NCBI GenBank assembly: GCA_017504735.1
Contig: JAFVQP010000185.1
Coordinates: forward strand, 1-35,464
Reading direction: 5' to 3'
DNA from: Clostridia bacterium
Lineage (GTDB): Bacteria; Bacillota_A; Clostridia; Christensenellales; Borkfalkiaceae
Length of the DNA: 35,464 nt
A program made the position numbers and the translations under genes. The notes beneath the pieces are model-generated. The model was not told the origin of the DNA. It saw only the letters and a program-made list of their open reading frames with translations, and did not search any database. Positions 32,501-35,464 of the stretch are shown piece after piece (the first letter of the stretch is position 1; each line of letters starts with the position of its first letter).

Positions 32501-32975
32501 CGGCGTATTCTCCTACTTCGACACCGACAAGCACGTAAGATACAATGCTGAACGCGACGAAAAGAAGATCGGTAACCTTTACGCTGAAAGCTACGTTCCC
32601 TCTTCCTTCTCGGAAAGCCTTGCTTACCTCGCTTACCTCAACTACGACGAAGACAACATCTACAACGTATTTGCTGACTACTCGGTATCCGATCAAACGG
32701 TTGTTGCAAAAGAACAATCCGACGATACGACCACCGATAGCAGCAAAGAGGAAGAAGAAACCGAAAGCGAATTGAACATTTGGCTCCTTGTAAGCTCGAT
32801 TTCAGTTGCAGGCGTTCTTGTTCTTGCAGTAGCAAGCATCATTGTTCGTAAAGTAATTGAAAACTACAAAAAGAAGCACGGTGCGAAAGCTCGTAAAACG
32901 GTAAAGGAAAAGAAAGCTCCGAAAGCGAAGAAAGTAGAAAAGACCGTTGACGAGGACAGCCCTTACAACGATTAA
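29571..32975 (+). CDS. 1134-residue surface protein anchored by both a lipid and a C-terminal TM helix
   Basis: The signal peptide ends in a lipobox IFASC with the lipidated Cys at residue 32. A Ser/Glu-rich linker follows to about residue 60. The body contains at least three jelly-roll-like modules. The first, at about 215-345, has VTIPAGQAKKVSVWVYTD and ends with YAFFDNITVSE, the strand pattern of carbohydrate-binding modules. Related modules lie at about 460-595 and 710-985. The C-terminus has an acidic Ser/Thr/Glu linker, a TM helix at about 1070-1092, and a Lys-rich tail of about 40 residues inside the cell. Having both anchors in one protein is unusual. No catalytic motif is visible; glycan binding is plausible. 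The start ATG 29571 has AAGGTGG about 6 bp upstream. It is monocistronic. Confidence 0.85.
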   Translation: MRTTNNNRKSRFLAFLLSVMMVSSAGAIFASCKDGGEDSSSSSSSTSEETGATTKDEGEIKNASFNFTKPTKSTVISTSVTGWSAAAYSNASGSADSNKADCGVINTADWEYWTTAKFEKADLEKMTEAEAIEKWDDFNVKDKLAYYEIWKNNNKDKTISKDFKKYESGINSLDKEIDIPTIKNPETAPGSDEDDTNVLMIHNHNYVSGKKDQLMGTARKYTSSSTVTIPAGQAKKVSVWVYTDALQSLASDGTVQDAVGKGAYISVNHSVGGKTLDAYEVKNINTNGKWKEYTFVIKGSYYADTTFSLVLGLGQGTKSDRLDYVNGYAFFDNITVSEVEDFETETTGLTAATLESEKFDKTVDAYKNPTANKFAMNFYGAPNAWDNKNFSASTEFKATASTDGSSVNPEAAATDVKKVFANQAAIETEKASNEYLGYVYDNFFYGDDFVENNEVLMFLSTNGTAYTAEKAMTFELPATQKYMAISFFVKTSDLNGGTGAGITLVNGLNKTSFNAIDTSALAEDEKNTTDGWQQVFFFVERDEDASDNAIPFYLNLNYGPTDITSSATKTSFTQGFAAFSKFTAYTAMTELEYEAAATGTYAKKVVLKEAEEDKAEGNNGFDSAVGVPSGALEDGLANPQNYKGVYNDNYRVKLPETASDFNDELSKRTYNNYAGLAGLLNREYFANYTTEKWEDHFGDATQPLVIVNDKNATKSYGFISSAKSTADEYTAISLRVKTVNALASVYLVDMDDESRQSMLSVSRGLTYWYDDEGNVCTGDPSKNSTTIAFKLQKNGLYKANKNWDGYDKLSSELKEAYFANLSAYTLKDGIYYAADNSASHSYEKYDWNREVFYTGTDGIYTEANNGGVQVFDLADITKSVGANGILEARYLPEDKQELKIEKIDTKGEWAYVTFYIRKGANAKNYRLEVWSGTRDGETVNTTAGGYVAFDTNNPGTASENFALSEDYKANEQVEWFDGVFSYFDTDKHVRYNAERDEKKIGNLYAESYVPSSFSESLAYLAYLNYDEDNIYNVFADYSVSDQTVVAKEQSDDTTTDSSKEEEETESELNIWLLVSSISVAGVLVLAVASIIVRKVIENYKKKHGAKARKTVKEKKAPKAKKVEKTVDEDSPYND

Positions 32976-32993
32976 TCTAATGATTTAACAAAA

Positions 32994-33023
32994 ACGGCCT
33001 ACCGCTTGGTAGGTCGTTTTTTT
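32994..33023 (+). terminator. rho-independent terminator of the surface protein gene
   Basis: ACGGCCTACC pairs with GGTAGGTCGT (one G-T pair), loop of four, followed by a run of seven T. It lies about 20 bp after the stop codon. Confidence 0.92.
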
Positions 33024-33045
33024 CCTATATATTATATATATTGTA

Positions 33046-33078
33046 TAGTAAAAGCCTTCTCGCTTTGAGAAGGCTTTT
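33046..33078 (-). terminator. terminator of the methyltransferase gene, possibly bidirectional
   Basis: A 12-bp stem AAAAGCCTTCTC/GAGAAGGCTTTT has a 5-nt loop. T residues follow on both strands. It lies 3 bp after the stop codon of the minus-strand methyltransferase. Confidence 0.88.
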
Positions 33079-33081
33079 CTT

Positions 33082-34386
33082 TTATTTTGTTCGCAATCCT
33101 TTCGGGTAATGGTTCTTGACCGTCCCCCCTACCGCTTTGCCAAGCCCCAAGGGGTAACCGTTTACACATACAATGCACCAGCCGTTTTCCACTTCCGCCT
33201 CAATGGTTTCACCGCGGAAATATTTTTCCAAGCGTTCATCCGTTTCCGCCAAGTCCACCACGTTTTTACATTCTTCCTTTTTCACACACATCGCAAGGGA
33301 ATGGGACGGTTCAAATCTACCGTTCTTCACTTCGCCAAGACGCACACCGACACGCAATACGTTCAAGCCCTTCCAGTCAAACACGCCGTCAGGCAACTCG
33401 TACAACATACCGTTAATCTCATACAAGCGGAAGGCAAATTTTTCCTTGAAAAAGCTCTTCTCAAAATCCCGATACGCCTTTTCCGCATCACGGGTATAAG
33501 AGGGCTTGCCCTCTTTCAAGCGTGTATCCCACTCGCTCGTCTTTACTGTCTTCTCAAAAAGCGCCGCAAAATGCCCTTCCCCATCCACTTTGTGAGGGTA
33601 TAATTTTTCTTGGCTAATCAGGCGCATTTCGGGGTGTTTTTCGAGATAATCTCGTACCTGCCCCTCGTCTTCCGTGTACGCAAAGGTACAGGTGGAGTAC
33701 GCCAACCGTCCGCCTTCGCGCAACATTTTGGTCGCCTCGTCCAAGATACGGCTTTGTCTTTCCGTGCATAACGCAACGTTTTCCACGCTCCACTCTCCAA
33801 GGGCTTCTTCCGCATTTTTACGAAACATACCTTCCCCCGAACAGGGTGCATCCACCATAATTTTATCAAAATATCCTGCAAATTTTGTGGATAAATTCTC
33901 AGGCATTTCGCTGATGACTACGGCATTTTTAATCCCCATACGCTCTACGTTTTGGGATAAAATTTTCGCACGCGCAAAGATGGGTTCGTTTAAAACGATG
34001 ATCCCCTTGCCATTCATTTTACAAGCAAGCTGTGTGCCTTTTCCGCCTGGTGCGGAGCAAAGGTCAAGCACCCTTTCCCCTTCCTGCACGTCCAAAAGAG
34101 GTGCGGCGCACATTGCGGACGGCTCCTGCGAGTAGAAGAGCCCCGCCGCATGATAAGGCGACCGCCCCACCTTTTCTTCGGCGGTGTAGTAGCCGTTTTC
34201 CTCCCACTCTACGGGTTTACCGAGGAAGGGCAAAAGCGGTTTCAACGCATCCCTGCCCCCCTTCAATGGGTTCAAACGCACCCCTTTAAAGGGTGGATTG
34301 CCGTAAATGGCGAAAAACGCCTCCCATTCGTTTTCGGGAAGCTGTTTTTTCATATTTTCAATAAATTGTTCGGGTAATTTTACCAT
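33082..34386 (-). CDS. RsmF/NOL1-NOP2-Sun family RNA (cytosine-5-)-methyltransferase
   Basis: This 434-residue enzyme binds SAM through motif I, VLDLCSAPGGKGTQLA, near residue 107. Motif IV, DAPCSGEGMFRK, is near 180, and motif VI, STCTF, near 232 supplies the catalytic Cys. The N-terminal segment (PEQFIENMKKQLPENEW) and the C-terminal ~150 residues fit the RsmF (YebU) group, which has an extra domain and a PUA-like end and methylates C5 of a cytosine in 16S rRNA or tRNA. The exact target base cannot be inferred. The start ATG 34386 has GGGGG 4 bp upstream and is 9 bp after the exonuclease gene, so the two are co-transcribed. A strong terminator follows. Confidence 0.93.
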   Translation of the reverse strand: MVKLPEQFIENMKKQLPENEWEAFFAIYGNPPFKGVRLNPLKGGRDALKPLLPFLGKPVEWEENGYYTAEEKVGRSPYHAAGLFYSQEPSAMCAAPLLDVQEGERVLDLCSAPGGKGTQLACKMNGKGIIVLNEPIFARAKILSQNVERMGIKNAVVISEMPENLSTKFAGYFDKIMVDAPCSGEGMFRKNAEEALGEWSVENVALCTERQSRILDEATKMLREGGRLAYSTCTFAYTEDEGQVRDYLEKHPEMRLISQEKLYPHKVDGEGHFAALFEKTVKTSEWDTRLKEGKPSYTRDAEKAYRDFEKSFFKEKFAFRLYEINGMLYELPDGVFDWKGLNVLRVGVRLGEVKNGRFEPSHSLAMCVKKEECKNVVDLAETDERLEKYFRGETIEAEVENGWCIVCVNGYPLGLGKAVGGTVKNHYPKGLRTK

Positions 34387-34395
34387 AAATCCCCC

Positions 34396-35352
34396 TTATT
34401 CCAGCCCCATATAGGCGGAAAATTCATCTGCGGTCAACACTTTGCCCTTGACCGATTTCAGGCGTTGCCCACCCTCACCCTCAAAGCAAACGTACATATC
34501 ACATTCCTCGGCGCGCGAGGTGAAAAATGCACCCTGCGCAAATGCCGCTGACAACAACTTCTTCGACAAAGGCAATTCCAATTCCAGCGGGTGCGAGAAA
34601 CAAACGGATTTATTTTTCAGCAGTCCCTCTTTCGCGCGCTTGCGTTTTTCTCTATCCGCAAAGCGGTAAAATTCCACCTTCGCACGTTCACGCGCCTCTT
34701 TGCGCTTTTCCTGCTCCGCACGGTGCTTTTCTAACCCCACGGAAGTCGTCAAGGTGATTTCGTAATTATCAATACGCCCCAAGGTGATGTTGTATTTTTC
34801 AATCAAATCAGGTAAAGTCGTCCCCTCGCCTTCAGCTTTGCAAAGCGCTTCGGCGATACGCATGGTCGCATAGGCGTCATCGACAGCGCGGTGCGCGGTA
34901 AATTCCACCCCAAGCTGTTCGGCAATCGAACCAAGTCCAAACTGACGGGAGAATTCCCCCACGCGGTTCATATACAAAAACTGCGTGTCCGCAAACGAGA
35001 AGGAAAAGGACGGAAGCTGAAAACGCTTGCTCTCCAAATTGAGGTACTTGACGTCGTTCATGGTAGCATGTCCGCAAACAAGAGTGTTTTCGTCCTGCAA
35101 AAGCCCATAAATTTTTTCCTTACGCTGTAAGAAGGTGGGGTAGTTTTTGAACCCTGCGTACTCGTACGGCAAAACAAGCCCCTGCGTCCCCTTGCGGTCG
35201 GTCAAGTGGAAACCGCCCTGCGGATTGATGAGCAAATCCTCTTTTTCTAAAATATTAAATTTTTCATCGGTCAAGCAGTAGCCAAACGCGCAAATTTTTG
35301 CCGCATTTTTGGACACCACCGAACATTCGATATCGAAAAATAAATACTTCAT
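34396..35352 (-). CDS. DEDDh 3'-5' exonuclease with C-terminal BRCT-like domain
   Basis: This 318-residue protein is numbered from ATG 35352. The exonuclease domain covers about 1-185: Exo I FDIEC (Asp 7, Glu 9), Exo II CGHATMNDVKYL near 100, and Exo III AHRAVDDAYA near 160, giving the DEDDh set of DnaQ-like enzymes. A charged helical stretch (about 200-240, KRKEARERAK-like) follows. The C-terminal ~75 residues, from NKSVCFSHPLEL to VLTADEFSAYMGL, have the strand pattern of a BRCT domain. That combination suggests a role in DNA repair or RNA processing. The open frame runs to GTG 35382, but that is upstream of the -10 box. ATG 35352 follows the -10 by nine bases, so the transcript is almost leaderless. 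First gene of a two-gene operon with the methyltransferase. Confidence 0.88.
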   Translation of the reverse strand: MKYLFFDIECSVVSKNAAKICAFGYCLTDEKFNILEKEDLLINPQGGFHLTDRKGTQGLVLPYEYAGFKNYPTFLQRKEKIYGLLQDENTLVCGHATMNDVKYLNLESKRFQLPSFSFSFADTQFLYMNRVGEFSRQFGLGSIAEQLGVEFTAHRAVDDAYATMRIAEALCKAEGEGTTLPDLIEKYNITLGRIDNYEITLTTSVGLEKHRAEQEKRKEARERAKVEFYRFADREKRKRAKEGLLKNKSVCFSHPLELELPLSKKLLSAAFAQGAFFTSRAEECDMYVCFEGEGGQRLKSVKGKVLTADEFSAYMGLE

Positions 35353-35361
35353 AACTCTATT

Positions 35362-35390
35362 ATTATAGCATAATTCTTTCACAAAGGCAA
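35362..35390 (-). promoter_or_regulatory. promoter of the exonuclease/methyltransferase operon
   Basis: On the minus strand, TTGCCT (35385-35390), 17 bp and TATAAT (35362-35367), with TATGC before the -10. The region upstream (35400-35455) is A/T-tract rich and holds the 16-bp palindrome TTGAAAAATTTTTCAA at 35416-35431, similar to the UP-like sequence of the ncRNA promoter. Nothing else is visible to the window end. Confidence 0.75.
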
Positions 35391-35464
35391 AGGTTTTTAT
35401 CCTTTTTCTGATTTCTTGAAAAATTTTTCAATTTTTCTGAAATTTTTTCAAAAAAAGTACCCCC

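Noticed and set aside
33886..33894. DnaA box (TGTGGATAA) as a sign of a replication origin
   Set aside because: It is a single copy inside the methyltransferase gene, with no cluster, no dnaA/dnaN genes and no AT-rich unwinding region.

Overview
The window looks like chromosomal DNA of a Gram-positive, low-to-mid GC anaerobe of the Bacillota, most likely a gut Clostridia lineage (inference). The evidence is AGGAGG-type ribosome binding sites, consensus sigma-A promoters (TTGACA, 16-17 bp spacer, TATAAT), four lipoprotein signal peptides, a CUT1 sugar transporter without its own ATPase, a YhaO/YhaN-type SbcCD pair, an SPFH/zinc-ribbon protein and large surface proteins of lineage-specific type. 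I see no tRNA, rRNA, CRISPR array, transposase or prophage gene.

Layout. 1-5.6 kb (minus strand): a carbohydrate ABC importer operon in the order solute-binding lipoprotein, MalF-like permease with a very large extracytoplasmic insert, MalG-like permease, then the start of another, apparently frameshifted, lipoprotein at the left edge. It is controlled from a divergent region shared with an AraC-type regulator (5.8-6.6 kb, plus), whose promoter implies a leaderless mRNA. 6.7-13.1 kb (plus): a four-gene operon with a consensus promoter and a strong terminator. It encodes an SPFH/double zinc-ribbon protein, a small polytopic membrane protein, YidD, and a 1323-residue zinc-ribbon/beta-propeller/3-TM/PPC-like protein. 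13.2-13.9 kb: a ZIP metal transporter. 14.1-20.4 kb (minus): a DNA-repair operon of a UvrD-like helicase with an embedded DEDDh exonuclease, an SbcD-like nuclease and an SbcC/YhaN-like ATPase. 20.6-23.3 kb: a lipoprotein built from tandem beta-rich repeats.

23.4-24.1 kb holds no conventional gene. It has its own UP element plus consensus promoter and a terminator on the minus strand. They bracket about 640 nt of purine-rich RNA with several hairpins, including GNRA-type tetraloops, and three AAAGGAGG(G)TAC motifs. I regard it as a candidate large structured non-coding RNA, or a multi-microORF transcript, and as the best candidate for something undescribed. 24.3-28.4 kb (minus): MreB-like actin homologue, Maf, Ppx/GppA phosphatase, HAD phosphatase. 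28.4-29.4 kb: two half-size TauE/SafE proteins separated by a 198-bp array of GTGAAGTT repeats spaced by small hairpins. 29.4-33.0 kb (plus): an 1134-residue lipoprotein that also has a C-terminal TM anchor, preceded by a nested 5' stem-loop. 33.1-35.4 kb (minus): a DEDDh exonuclease with a BRCT-like tail, then an RsmF-type methyltransferase.

Gene starts were chosen from promoter and ribosome-binding-site positions. For the helicase, HAD and exonuclease genes, the longest open frames start inside or upstream of the -10 box and were shortened.
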